Source: Arcuatula senhousia
Lineage: Eukaryota; Mollusca; Bivalvia; Mytilida; Mytilidae
DNA: 64,000 bases
NCBI GenBank assembly: GCA_963971305.1
Contig: OZ020306.1
Span: forward strand, 67,739,022 to 67,803,021
Reading direction: 5' to 3'
Part shown: positions 1-12,608 of the stretch, piece after piece
How positions within the stretch are numbered: the stretch's first letter is position 1
Layout: each line of letters begins with the position of its first letter
Program-made: the position numbers and the translations under genes
The notes under the pieces: model-generated
Told to the model about the DNA's origin: nothing
The model's input: only the letters and a program-made list of their open reading frames with translations
The model's database searches: none

Positions 1-34
1 AGGGTATATAGCCACTAGTTGATCAGTGATAAGC

Positions 35-1929
35 TATATGGGTCATTCTCAAAAAATGTCTATATTTCGAGGTAGGCAAACTTGAATATAAGAATTGCTC
101 ACAGAAAGTTTGTGATTTACTTATTGGTATCCTCTATCATTTCAGTAAACAAAACAAGCAAAGAGTAAAAATCAAATCGAATATATTTTGATTTTTTTTA
201 GTCATTGTCCATCAGGGTTGATTTGGCTGTCCTTGATGTTACCACATAAAAAACGTTACAATAAAAGAAAGCTTTAATCTTTTATTCAAAAATTCATGCA
301 TAGCTTGCCACATAGGGACAGAACAAGTACTTTGCAAGCGTCAGAATTAAAGGTTAGCTCAAAAATTTGTTTTTAAGAGCATCATAAGACAATGATTTTA
401 AACAGTTCAGCAAACAGGTCAAAACTAACTAACATATCAAATGCAATATATGACATTTCACTTCTTCATTGACATTATGATGAACAATAAGGTTAACTAG
501 TTTCAGTTGCAAAATATCATTGTTCAGAGGGTTATGTATTAGACAACAATTGAGCAAATTAGACTGGTAACATCAGGGACAATGCGTAACATCACGGACA
601 ACTAATAGCAATAAATAAAGACTTCTTGACAATAAATGTTTATTTTAATGCAATAAATAACATGTTTTGGGGCAATATCTAATAAATTATGTAGATGGGC
701 TATCTTTATCATTAAATATCGCATTTTATGACTGGTTAAACTTCACTGAATGTCCACTACGTTACCGGCTATTTGTCTCTGATGTTACCACTATTTTAGC
801 AACAAATACAAGAATTTTTTCCCCAAAGTATTGACACAATTGCGTTTCGATATCTTAAGCTGTTGTACTAAAGTATTTGTGCCACTTTCTAACTAACAGA
901 ATGCAAAACCAGATGATTTGTTGTACCTTTACAAACATGTCCTGTATGTTACAAAAAATGTCTCAGCTGTTACTGTCAAAATGTCCCTCCTGTTACCGAT
1001 TCTCAGGTTGAAATATTATACTTAAACCATGAACTCTGAGAAAGAAAATATATTTATAACACTCTATATGGCTAAAATCAGTGATTAGAGTAATTTTAGC
1101 GTTTTTAAATCAGAAGCCATATACAAAGAAGACGGATTCAAGAATCTTTTACTTATAATTTGTCTGTCCTGTTACACTTTTGAACAGTAACATCAGAGAA
1201 TTACGGGAACATTATTTGCTTAAATTATTAAATGATCGTGTCTCCATCATTCTTTTGGGTCTCAGATATGATTGGTCAAGATGTAAAATTTACCCATAGC
1301 AGCTACAACCACATACCTCTATAGTCTCTGAGATATCGCGGTAACATTATGGACAAGGAAAAAAAATATACTTTCAATTCAGCTTACATTCTGTACATTG
1401 TAATGAAGATATGTAAATTTTTCTAAAAAAATGTAACTGTAACTTAGATAAATGGATGTGTTTGGATGTTTCTATGTCCTTATTTGTTGCCTGATAAGGA
1501 TATACGTACAATTTATTTTCAATTCTATCTACCAGTAACAGCAAAGACATTTTCAGAGGGGACATTTTTTGATTTGCCAGAAAAAATTTTCAATGATGTC
1601 TATCCCATTTTATTTTATAGATAAGACAGATAGATGGCCAAAGAAAACCCCATCATGATTTCCATAGTCTACTTGCACATTATCATATTTTTTTAAGGAC
1701 TTTAACTTAAAAAATTACTCATAGGACAGACGATTTTGGTCAATTTTTGAGTTTTAAAATTGCGCTGTCATGTCATTTTTAAAGATAGCGTTTATTTGTT
1801 TAATTTATGTCAGAAGTGCATCTTGGTGCATATTTTACTCAAGACAAAAGATATTGTTTTAACTCAATTATACATGGAAATATTTTGACTGCCACGTAAT
1901 AAGGACATTTTTTGAGCATGACCCATATA
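35..1929. mobile_element. 1.9-kb TIR element with an internal 16-bp motif array
   Basis: The ends are inverted repeats: 35-60 (TATATGGGTCAT...ATGTC) matches the reverse complement of 1904-1929 at 25 of 26 positions. TATA or TA flanks both sides and may be the target duplication. The interior has no coding ORF. About twelve copies of a motif close to TGTCCNTGATGTTACC occur in both orientations, at about 229, 567, 585, 750, 775, 939, 959, 980, 1162, 1187, 1341 and 1533. This is the layout of a non-autonomous DNA transposon with subterminal transposase-binding repeats, but no family was recognised. Confidence 0.6.
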
Positions 1930-3004
1930 TTGACGTCATGTCATGGTTTCCCTATATTTGTATACTTTTACCGTGAAAAAAATTCAATATCCATGTCTTA
2001 ATAAAGCTTGAAAACGATGTCTTGAGCCGGTTCATAGCAATGTTTTTCTGATCGACCTCTTATCGTTTTTCAATTTCCTGTAATGGCGTCATGTCGGTAA
2101 TGTGACGTTAAGTCGATCATATGACAAACTTTAAAGGCCACCATTATCGCTCCCTTCTGGAGCGTATAAAGTAGAGTAGAGTGTATTACTAATTGCATAA
2201 TTTTTAACAAGCCAATGTTAATAAGGGATTTACTCACAAGCATTGACGGATTTGAAATAATATGTTAACTTTGAAAGTCAGGGTATTTAACGGTAGGTCC
2301 CGTGTCCGGCGACAGGATTGTTTTTTCGAGAGGCATTGTCCAGTTTTTTCGAGAGAGGTCCAGGTTTTTTGGCCTGTCCGTTTACAAAAAAATGCTTAAA
2401 TTCTCAATTGTAAGTGAAACAAAACAAAAAAGAGAAATAAAAGTATTCAAAATGTTTGAATTATTACTTTTCTTCAAAAAAAGTCCGTAAAGAAGCACCA
2501 GTTAATGATTTATTAAAATTGATCAGGTTTTTTCGAGAGGCCCAACAACTTGTCCGGTTTTTTCGAGAGGTGTCCTGGTTTCTTGAAAATTTTGACTAAT
2601 GAGAGGCACTGGGTTTTATTGAAACTATACGACTTAAATGGAAACTAATATCCCTCCTACTCAATAAACATACATTTAAACACATTACATGCAAAATATC
2701 AAGTTTGTTACTAACTTTAAAGCAAAAGTAGGCTGCCCAAATGCATTATCTTTGAAGACTAAATTAGTATTTTGACAAAATTAGTTTTATGGTACATTTG
2801 TACATTTGTGACTTTCTTGATGTGCTTTAATAAATTACCGATTTTAAAAAGAGCGATTGTTACGGTGGGCAAAATTTTGAAAGGTAAGTTGCAATCTTGT
2901 TTTGTGCCTTTTCAAGTCTTTGAAACTATAAAATCTACATGTATGTCAGAAACAAATAAATACAAAAAGAGCATATTCCACTGGTGCATTCTGTTATTTC
3001 AAGA

Positions 3005-3200
3005 GTATAAGGGTGTTTTGGAATATGGGATATTTATATATTTATTCCTGGGATACGGGATATTTGAGGCAAAACAAACTGGGATATAGAAAATTTAAAT
3101 CTATTCTATTTACAGGGATATGGGATAAGAAAAAACCCCTCTATTTTGGATACAGGATATTTGATAAAACATTAAGGAATATAAGATATTGGAACCCCTT
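3005..3200. repeat. Degenerate GGGATATGGGATATTT repeats
   Basis: Within the 2.75-kb element, variants of a GGGATA(T/C)GGGATATTT word recur at irregular spacing. Short ORFs here are artefacts of the repeat. It may be a relic of a further motif-array element. Confidence 0.45.
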
Positions 3201-3714
3201 AACGTATACATATGTATGCAATGATTCAGAAACTTAAATAGCATTTGAATCTGGCGGCATACTCTTTATGTTTGTTTTATGTCCAGTCGACACTATTTCA
3301 GTCATAATCAGCAGGACAAGAGCTAATTGAAACACCAAAATGAATTCTGTAGATCCACCCAGGACACAGACCCATGTATGTCATTCGAAGGACCCATAAA
3401 CGACCACAAACCAGAAGTAAAACGAACCAACTCACAAGATAGGCCAATGTACCCTTAACGCACCATAGGCCAATGCATCCAGAAAGTGACGAAATCCTTC
3501 CTCAAAAGTTTCGTACAATTTGGAACCCTTCCATATGGTGACTGACAATGAAGAACCCTTACCCGAAATGAGGTCATACTAGATGGAACATCTACCTGTG
3601 TGGGATATAGCCAACTCTTACTCAGTTTCACATAACCATCCTTTATCTGGCGAAAATACAATGCTGAATCTTGTTTGAACCTATACTCACTGAGAAAGAG
3701 AAGCGGTGTTGGAG

Positions 3715-4065
3715 TGGGAAACAAAAGATCTGTAAATTTTGAAGATCACTGGAAAAGGGAAGAGGTGGGTAGGTGCGGAAAATTTAGCCTGTTGCGGTGC
3801 ACAATGGGATATTTTACGTGCATGTACCTTGGAACTCTCCACGCACGTTGGTCCAATATAGTTTACGGTCAAGTTTCCGCATTAGTATAGCCTGATGAAC
3901 CGGCATTTATTATGACAGGGCTGCCCATTCAACCACCTGTGGCACACATCCCAGTCGCTTTGTGGGCTAAGCGGCCTGGAAAGATGACAGGTTTCTGAGC
4001 GCTCTTTGGTAGACTTTTACCGACAAGCTTAGCGCTGCTGCTAACCTATTCGCCTTCCGGGTCCC
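3715..4065 (-). repeat. SINE-like dispersed repeat, diverged copy
   Basis: The reverse complement matches the copy at 6143-6655. Shared blocks include the segment around the diagnostic GTCGGTAAAAGTC/AGAGCGCTCAGAAACCTG region, the zone ending CACTGGAAAA, and the GGGTAGG...AAATTT block. It is nested inside the 2.75-kb TIR element, so it either inserted later or was carried as cargo. Confidence 0.5.
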
Positions 4066-5050
4066 ATACTAGAGCATACTCTTATGAAGTTTTTTGTTCA
4101 AGCTATAATATATACAATAAATACATATGTGTAAAAATTAAGACGTACTGAGACGCATTCGAGTCTTATATAATCCTGGATAAAACAGCAGACATGAAAG
4201 AAGACGACTCTATGATACAAACAAACACATCCAAGAAACAACTACAAGTCAAGTTAAAAGAAGGTAGCTCAGGAACTGTAAGCTTGTCGCAACACAAACA
4301 TTTTGTTTCCAGCCAATTATTCAAGGAGGCTATTTTCAATTTATAATAGTTGGTGGTTATGCTTAGACAATAGATTAATGGGTTCTGCTTGTAGGCGTCA
4401 ATTATATGTGCCTGCCTGTTTATATAGGTTATATAAGGTTGAATTCTTGACTTTGAATCACGTATTCCTGTCACAAACCTTTGAAATGATAGTACCGTAT
4501 TCTTATTTTTTTAACAACATACAATGTGTTTTAAAATATGATTTAAGAGGTAAACAACACGCACAACTTGTCTATCTAAAGTATGAAAAAACCTGGACCT
4601 TTCTTGCAAAAACCTGGACGCCTCTTGAAAAAACCTGGACATGTATTTTATTTTAATTTAAAAATATGTAAGACGCAACTTTTTGGTATCAATGTTCAGG
4701 ATGCCATAATATAACATTGATGTTCACTTATAATGGTTAGCTATCTCGTTCAATATATTTGTTTTTTAAGGGGCGAAAATGCAAAAAGGTAAAAATTCAA
4801 AAAACAGCCCACAATTTTATTAAGGAATCACATTTTTTTGTATAGGAATTGATGTTGTTATACAATATAATAATACTAAAATATGACTACCCGTTGGTAG
4901 CATTTTTTTTTTCGCTTTCAGTTAAAAATCACTAAATATCACCAAAGTTGACATTTTTATTGATTATTCTCTTGAAAAAACCAGGACAATTGTAAATCCC
5001 TCTCGAAAAAACAATCCTGTCGCCGGACACGGGACCTACCGTGGTATTTG

Positions 5051-6140
5051 ACGTCATCGACCTCATATCTCGTTAGAATAGCTTAAAAAAACATGCGCGA
5101 CAGATCTAATTCTTGACCGACCAGGGGTTACTAGACGAATCAAAATTTCCAAAATGGATGATCAAACTAAAAAAGATTTTTTTTTCATACCGTACATTGA
5201 CTCTAACAAAATATTGTTAGAGGGGGGCAAGTCCCTGTGGCTAGAATATATGTAGTTTAGAATAAATACAGTAGAGATCAGAACAAACAATATGAAGAAA
5301 TTCATTTTTTGTAAAATTAATGACAAAACACACGTAGACATGACAAGAACTTAATGGCGATTTCCTCTGCTTCCAAATGAATTCACCATATAGATCATGT
5401 AAAATGTGATCCGTGTAACTTGCCTTTTGTCTGTAGGTTCTCTTCTCTTCTCTTTTGAATGGTGTATAAGCTTGGTTCTTGTGGAAAAGTTTTATTTGAA
5501 TACTTCTTCAAAAGTATTAAAAGTATCTGATCGACAGCCTCTCAGTATTTAACATAATACAGAGCTTAAAATCTAAAATTTACCAAGCTTACAATAATTT
5601 TGACTAAATTAGGACAACTTTTTTGCAAAAAGGAAGTATTGGGTAAAAAGCTTTTCATCATTACTTAAAATCACTTAACCTTGAAAAAGTCGTTAAATTG
5701 TAACCAAATTGCAACCAACAAGCTTTTATACCAAGTTAAGTATAATATAAATTCTTGGCAATAATAATTGAGTTAAAAAAAACTATTCTAAATATAATAA
5801 CATGGCCATAATGTGCCTCATCAGGATTATTTATGCATGTTCCAGACGGTATGGGTTGTAGTATTCTCTTTTATAATCAGACAATAGATACGTATAACTA
5901 AGCCAAGTCGAAAGACCGTTACAAACCTGAGACTACTAGTATTATAAACCCATGATATTCTCAGTACAAACTTACGAGTTCGGTAGTTCTGACAGATAAT
6001 CATGACATCTTATAATTCTTTCTGGTTAATTTGTCATAATGACTTTTTAGGTAGCCACAAACTTCGAAAACTATAAAAGGCTCCTTAGATGGTTTATTTA
6101 TTTGGACTAACTATTTAGAATACTAGATAGAAATCTGTCC
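5051..6140. other. AT-rich intergenic stretch, no feature recognised
   Basis: No long ORF, splice-consistent exon, hairpin or recognised repeat was found. There is a short CTCTT-rich run near 5440-5452. Confidence 0.5.
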
Positions 6141-6142
6141 CG

Positions 6143-6655
6143 TGCGAGCCCGGGAGGCGAATAGGCCCGCAGCAGCGCTACGCTTGTCGGTAAAAGTCCT
6201 CTAAAGAGCGCTCAGAAACCTGACATCGGGGTCAGGCCGCTTTGCCCCACAAAGCGACTAGGATGTGTGCCCCAGGTGGTCGAATGGGGCAGCCCTGACA
6301 TCGAGAGATGCGGGGTCGTCAGGCGATAATGCGGAAAACCTGACTGCAAACCATAGTGGTGCGCCGTGTTGGGAAAAATGTCACGTTCCTCGCACGTTAA
6401 AGAACCCTGCTGCAGGTCTCGGTAAGAGTAGGACCCGTAGGATCCCCATGCAGGAGGCAAAATTTCCCGTCCCTACCCATCACTCCTTTTTCCAGTGGCA
6501 GTCAAAACTCTCCTACCCGATTGGCCTTGTGTCCCCATTTCCTCCACTTCATCATCATTTCATGTTCATTGTATCACCACTTTCATGTTCATCTCCCGGA
6601 TATAGCCGAAATCGCGCTGCTTGGGAGTAAAGCAATAACTAACTAACTAACAAAT
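6143..6655 (+). repeat. SINE-like or LINE-tail repeat ending in (TAAC)n
   Basis: This block is markedly GC-richer than its surroundings and ends in TAACTAACTAACTAAC, a simple tail typical of elements copied by target-primed reverse transcription. A diverged, oppositely oriented copy lies at 3715-4065. The ORFs on both strands here are shadows of the repeat. A tRNA-derived head was not identified. Confidence 0.55.
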
Positions 6656-6932
6656 TATGACCCTAAGTTACATTCCAACATAAATTTATTAAATATCCAA
6701 CCTTTATATACGGAAACTTGGTCTTAGAATAATATCCTCCTTCTCTATCTAACAATTTCTTAAAAAGGAGCAGGGAGTAACCAATGTGATCTAGCTAATG
6801 AAGTCCACCGAGGACCACAACGGGGGTTTCCAGACCAATTTGCCCGAGAATCTACACGGATATAACAAAGTATATAGGATAGAGATGAAAATTGTGGACT
6901 GGATGATGATTTAAAATTACTTTGTCTTTAAA

Positions 6933-7486
6933 AACTAAAACTATGAAATCTTTGATAAAACATATAGTTTAAGATCTTCTGAAACAATATTCTAGATCTA
7001 AAGATACACAGTATGTAAATTGTCTCATTTTCATTTAAAAACTGTAGCGAACAAAGTAATAAAAGTATAAAAGCTCGCGAAAACACGAGATATTACCGGC
7101 TACGGATAACACTAGCAAACTGAGGACGGTCCAAAAAATAACAGAAAAGGGTGACAGCAGTGTTTTGTCTACTTCTTTTTCCTACTGCCTCTTCTTTGTC
7201 GAAAATTTAATCATTCAACGACCGTTTTCGATGTGTCAGCCGTAAACTATAACCGGTTAAAGTATTAATAGAATTTAAGTACTGATACTTAAATTCGTTT
7301 ATCGCCGAGGCCGTTGTTGTGCTTTGTAGGTTAAATTACATAATTTGTGGTTGTTAGTTGAAACAATTTAAGGTTCCGGTTATTATTAGAATTTCAGGTC
7401 ACGAACACATCGTCATGTCTGGAAATTTATTGTAATCTGCATTGAGAATTGATCTAAATGCTGAAGGAAAGTATTTGATTATTTAA
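6933..7486 (+). repeat. Two-block repeat, order A-B
   Basis: Block A (6933-7269) is followed by block B (7270-7486). Both blocks recur at 12609-13164 in the order B-A with no difference that I could see by eye. Block B begins with a perfect hairpin: GAATTTAAGTA (7271-7281), loop CTGA, TACTTAAATTC (7286-7296). The outer ends share TTTAAAA. No ORF of note. Confidence 0.85.
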
Positions 7487-7489
7487 AAT

Positions 7490-9400
7490 TGATATCAGTC
7501 TTTCATTTTAACATAATTTCAAATGGATGGATCGATTTCACCTTTATTTGAATGTTCAAGCTACAGGTGTTTGTGAAATGGTAAACATCACAAAATCTCG
7601 CCGATAATATCGTAATTCAATAACATATGCACACATTTTAAACACAATAACAGATTATAATCATTTAGGAAAGTGGAATTGCGTTTATTGAAACATAAAT
7701 GATTTTGAATATAAATTACACCCAATGTGACCCTGCTGAACTTTACGTGACTGACATGCACATGTACAAGAGCTACATTAGTAGTTCATACATGGTATAT
7801 AATTACGCTATGATGTTAGGCAGTGAAGCTTTTGTCTACGAATTTTTACGATTTGTGCTTAATGTACTTTACATTCCTTTTATTATTAGGTCGCAGCCAT
7901 AAAAGAAATAAATAAAAATATCTATAAATGCATTTATGTATTTTATACTTATGGTAAATCAAAGTCTTGTAGCCTTGTAGGAGCTAATGTCAGTTGCAGA
8001 GGTAAGGTCCATGTTCACAAGCTAGATGACAGCTTACTATGTCATGTATGTCCAAACAGTTGACAGGGGCAGGAGCCAGCCCAAGTTTTATTTTGTCACC
8101 TCACACACACAGACAAAGAAATACCAAAAGAAGGACATTTTAGCAGGTAATGTTTTGAATGAATTCCTGGATTATATTAAAGCCTTGTAAGTCAAAAAAA
8201 CCAACAAAACCTTTAATGTCAATCAGTCATAACCATAAAAACAGGCAACTCATTCAAAGTTGGTATGCACTCTTGCACAACATAATATAAAACATTAACA
8301 GGCCTAAGGCACAACTGGTATTAGCAAATTTACATGTCAAAATGCATAATTTGTTATCATCAATTAGGAATGTCATTGGTCGAGATCAATGGCAGGTGCG
8401 ATTGTTTATAATTATTGAAGGATCACATCAGTAACAGTTTTATTAAAAATTTCATTTAATGTTATAATAAATAAATCTGAATTGTCATTTTCATAATAAT
8501 CCAATTTGCATTTTTCATTCCTATTTAAATTGTCCTTATAAAGGTATGTATGGTTATTTAATTTTATGTCTGTTAAGTGTAGTGTTAATTAGTACACTGT
8601 CTGTGAACTCATAATTAGTGGTTGGCTCAGTAATGAAGGGATCACCACTCAATGCTCTTTTCTTCAAGGATTCACATGCTGATTGTTTCTCTGATAGTTA
8701 AAGGCCTGGTGATTGAGTGCTCGGTCTGTTCTGTTAAGGGGTACGCGTGCTTTTAAATAATGCATGTTGTCTTTAATTTATGAACAAGCAAGTCAATTAA
8801 ATAAGTTAAATCAATACATACACATACTTGTACAAATTATATCAAACTTAGTAATCAAGCCAAGCAAATAAAATAAGGCAACAGTCCCTTACTTAAATGC
8901 TAAATTTCTAGAATTGGGTACACACACATGTATATTTGCATACATGTACATGTATGAGCCAGTAAAAAATAAGATATATTTGTTATATTACACGCTTTGG
9001 TTTTCTGGTTTTGTTATTCATTCTGAGTTTCAGCTACACTAATTGTTGGAGTTAAAATAGGAGACAGTCTGGACTGGCAAGCCTTGTACTCAAATCAAGA
9101 AGCAAAGTTAAAGAGGCAAAAGGTAATGCAATTACATGGAACAGGGAAAAATACAGAAACCAAATCAAACAAACTTAATGATAAAAGATCCTTACCAAAA
9201 ACTTTATGGTATAAGGTTAGATAAAAAAGATACAGTTAAAGATTATTATCAAATAGCAACTCATATTATGATGATCTAAGGCATGCATGTAAAAAAAAAG
9301 GGGGGGTTCTATATATATATGTAGTACAATTCAATTTGTAAATAAAGGTTTTTCAAAAGGAAAGGCAATCACATTGCTCTAAATAGCGCAGTTATATCAT
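7490..9400. other. AT-rich intergenic stretch, no gene seen
   Basis: Only short chance ORFs, such as one at 7699-7902, with no splice context or recognisable domain. A short ATGTACATGTA-rich patch lies near 8940. Confidence 0.45.
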
Positions 9401-10960
9401 TAAACATGACTTCTTAATTCAGAAAATTTAGATCTGATATTGGAAGGAAACTATATTAATTTTGATCTGAAATTGAACAGAAAACTAAATTAGTGTTATT
9501 AATTTATTTTTATAAAATTTTCACTGATATTTGAGAAGAAGCTCAACTTAATTTATACATGTAATTTAGAAATTTCAGATCTTAAATTATACTGAAGAAG
9601 AAACTACACAAATGTTTTTAGATATTTCATATTAAGCAATTATAAATGTTTTTAAAAAAATACACATGTGATGTCCATGTTGAAATATTTATTTATCTAT
9701 CATGTCTGAAGTTATGGTTGCCATAAGTTGTGGTAACCAAATAACTAAATAAAAAACAAAATTAATCTTGTATTTAATTTAGATATTTCTAATCTAAATT
9801 TTAAGAGGGAAATTAGATAATGATCTATTTATTTTCATTAAATCAGTTGTGATATTGAAGCAAGAACTAAATTTATGTTTTATTCAATTTCAATGTATCA
9901 TATTTGTTGCTGAAGGAGAAACTAAAACTAATTAATGTAATAGTTTATTAGATGTTTCAAATCAAGTTGCAAGTATTTTATAATATTTTTACCTGTGATG
10001 CCCACGGTGAAATTATCTATCTATCTATCTATCTATCTACTGATATACCTTATCTTAAGTTTTGGTTGCCATAATCTGAGGTATCCAAATTATTGAAGAA
10101 TAAAATTAATCTCTTATTATTTTATTTAAATCAGTTGTGATATTGAAGCAAGAACTAAAGTTATTTTTTACTCAATTTCAATATATCCTAATTGTTGCTG
10201 AAGGAGAAACTAAAACTAATTAATGTAAAAGTTAATTAGATGTTTCAAATCAAGTTACAAGTATTTTATAATATTTTTACCTGTGATGCCCACGGTGAAA
10301 TTATCTATCTATCTATCTATCTACCTACTGATATACCTTATCTTAAGTTTTGGTTGCCATAATCTGAGGTAGCCAAATTATTGAAGAATAAAATTAAACT
10401 CTTATTATATTAAATTTAGATATTTCAAATAAAGAGGGTAGCTAATTCTAACTGGATAATTTACAGATTTCAAATTTGGTCAAAAGACAGAAGCCAAACT
10501 TATGTTATATGGAATTAAGCTGTGTCACAGTTGAAGTAAAGGGGAAGCCTTATTTATACTTGATTTACATATTTCAGAATTTACCATGCAGTAAACTATA
10601 CTAATATTTTACTTATTAGATATTTCAGGTTAATTTTGAAGAAGGAACCCAAATTATTGTTTATATTATTTTAGATATTTCAAATCTGAATTTCAAAGTG
10701 CAATAAGAACTATGTGTTATTCAGATACTAACATTTATGAATGATTTATCTCAGGTTTCACTTTACAGAATGAAACCAAACAACTGTTTCATTTATTTCA
10801 AAATTAAATATTGTTTTTCAACTATCTAAGAATTTACTTCATTTCAGGTGTGGTTGCCATAGAAGAAATTAAACTGTTTCATGTTTGTTTCAGATATTTC
10901 AGATATGAGATGAAGAGGGATTCAAATTAAGTTATATTCAATTTCAAATATTTTGAATCT
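9400..10960. repeat. Degenerate tandem region with one clear duplication of about 290 bp
   Basis: Two adjacent units (about 9840-10129 and 10131-10400) are nearly identical over most of their length, each with an (ATCT)n microsatellite (about 10012-10039 and 10301-10322). Weaker versions of the same words (GATATTTCAAAT, AGAAGGAAACTAA) recur on both sides, so the region looks like an old tandem array. Confidence 0.65.
9660..9740 (+). repeat. Core repeat copy 1 (CCCACGGTGAAAT ... GGTTGCCATAAG)
   Basis: One of four copies of a core of about 75 bp (others near 9987, 10275 and 12382). Each has TGTGATGCCCACGGTGAAA-like sequence followed by TGGTTGCCATAA and a partner GGTAACCA able to form a short hairpin in the best copies. 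Confidence 0.5.
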
Positions 10961-11117
10961 GGTATTAAAGGAAGCTATTTTTGACTTTGATGTTATATAT
11001 ACTTTGGATACTTTCATGCTGGAGAACTCAGATGCATTCTTATTTAATATAAGTCATACTTACATATTTGAATATTATTTAACAATGCTAATTATGTAAA
11101 GTCATAAGTCATAAGTG

Positions 11118-11179
11118 TTAGGTACAAAATTATGATTCATTTCAGCTAAAAGGATTTTGATAAGAAAAGGGAGGGTTAG

Positions 11180-11213
<34 letters not shown>

Positions 11214-11345
11214 TACGCATACACATAAGTGTTAGGTACAATTTATGATTCATTTCAGCTGAAACGAGTTTGATATTAAAAGAAGAGGGTTAGTACACAC
11301 ACACACACCCTCACATAACACACAACACACACACACCTACATACA
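11118..11345 (+). repeat. Tandem duplication with (AC)n microsatellites
   Basis: A unit of about 108 bp starting TAAGTGTTAGGTACAA is present at 11118 and 11226. Each copy runs into a CA-repeat tract (about 11180-11206 and 11295-11335). This is microsatellite-associated duplication. Confidence 0.7.
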
Positions 11346-12239
11346 CTCATACGCCGGTAAAGTTGGTTATCCTTGCAATTGCAAATTTATACAGCTATTA
11401 CTAATTGCGGAGCTATCATTCTCAAAAAATTGAGTTGCATTTGTACACTGTGATCATGACATCCAAATACAATGATAGACCCTTACTGGGTACATATTGT
11501 TATAGGGCAATTTTGGAGATTAGCAATTACACGATTTGTATTGTTTTCAAATTAAGCAGCAAGCATCAATTGAAGATGTCACACACAATCCCATTTCTAC
11601 AATGTATGTTATGCTTTTATTATGTGTAACCAAATATATACAAATCAATTAAAAAAAAAAAAAACCATTGGGATTTTCAAGTAATTACACATACACAAAA
11701 ACAAACACTAACACTAAGTTTATGTCCAGGTCCTGATAAATGCTAAACCACAAGTCATTGGTATCTCATAAACTTAGATTTGGTAAAAACTAAATGAACA
11801 TACACAGAAATTATGCGAATTTTAATTGTGATTAGAATATTACATTTGGTTGGTGAACTAAGGCATGAGGGATGGACACATTGAGAAATTATTATATCCT
11901 TTTATTGTCTGTTAGTTATTTCCATTTATCCAGTGCATGTGTATCTTTAAATGAAGGATCTGTGAATAATTTATTTTATCTAAGTATTGTATTCCTCACA
12001 AATAAGACACTTTTCGCAGCATTAACAAATTAATTGGATTTACATAATACATGTAAGAAAGCCCTTGTCCAATTAATTTAACATGCACATGCATGCAGGT
12101 TAATCCTTGTGTGATACCTTCTGGAAACGTTTTTCATATGGAGTAAAGGTTATTCTTTATGATCTCTGATTCAAGACAGGGGTACAAAGTCTAATAAATT
12201 TTAGAGGGGCATAAATGATTTTATATATTTGGCCGGCAG

Positions 12240-12312
12240 CTCCTGCAGCGAACCCCCATTTAATGGCGGTTGTCTGGGCTCTGCCCAGCCAATGTGGCGA
12301 TTTTCGCTGCTT
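12240..12312. repeat. Short GC-rich palindrome
   Basis: GCAGCGAA near 12246 and TTCGCTGC near 12304 are inverted, with CTGGGCTCTGCCCAG as an inner hairpin. Its GC content stands out in an AT-rich setting. Possibly a small MITE. Confidence 0.4.
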
Positions 12313-12379
12313 AAGTTTCAATTTCTTAGTTTTCATAGAAATACTTGACTTCTGTTACTAACAGTCAAGCATTTATAAA

Positions 12380-12462
12380 TTATTTACACCTGTGATACCC
12401 ACGGTGAAATAATATCTTAACCATTTAAGTTGTGGTTGCCATAAGTTCCGGTAACCAATTTA
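12380..12462 (+). repeat. Core repeat copy 4 (CCCACGGTGAAAT ... GGTAACCA)
   Basis: A solitary copy of the core of about 75 bp seen three times at 9660-10370, about 2 kb downstream of the tandem region. TGGTTGCC and GGTAACCA form an 8-bp stem. Confidence 0.5.
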
Positions 12463-12608
12463 TATATTTGAACAATTTAAAGTTTTTGTAAATATACATA
12501 TCTATATACATATATGCATGTAATTATTTATTTCATAATACAGCTGCGGCCAAATACGCCAATACCTTATTATCTAGTTTTCATTTAATTTATAAGGCCT
12601 TTATGAGA

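Larger units (their letters stand above)
2290..5042. mobile_element. 2.75-kb TIR element with 8-bp target duplication and GGTTTTTTCGAGAG repeats
   Basis: Terminal inverted repeats of more than 40 bp (ACGGTAGGTCCCGTGTCCGG... at the left, its complement ending at 5042) are flanked by GGTATTTA (2282-2289) and GGTATTTG (5043-5050), an 8-bp duplication with one mismatch, as hAT-like transposases make. About eleven copies of a motif close to GTCCNGGTTTTTTCGAGAG lie near the ends, forward at the left (2317-2590) and reversed at the right (4589-5020). No transposase is visible. The interior also holds a GGGATATGGGATA-rich stretch (about 3010-3200) and a nested SINE-like copy (about 3715-4065). Confidence 0.7.

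Noticed and set aside
2772..3237. Two overlapping ORFs of 105 and 74 codons
   Set aside because: They translate the GGGATATGGGATA-rich repeat inside a TIR element; no splice context or domain.
6212..6630. ORFs on both strands of 82 and 121 codons
   Set aside because: They lie in a SINE-like repeat ending in (TAAC)n, with a diverged inverse copy at 3715-4065.
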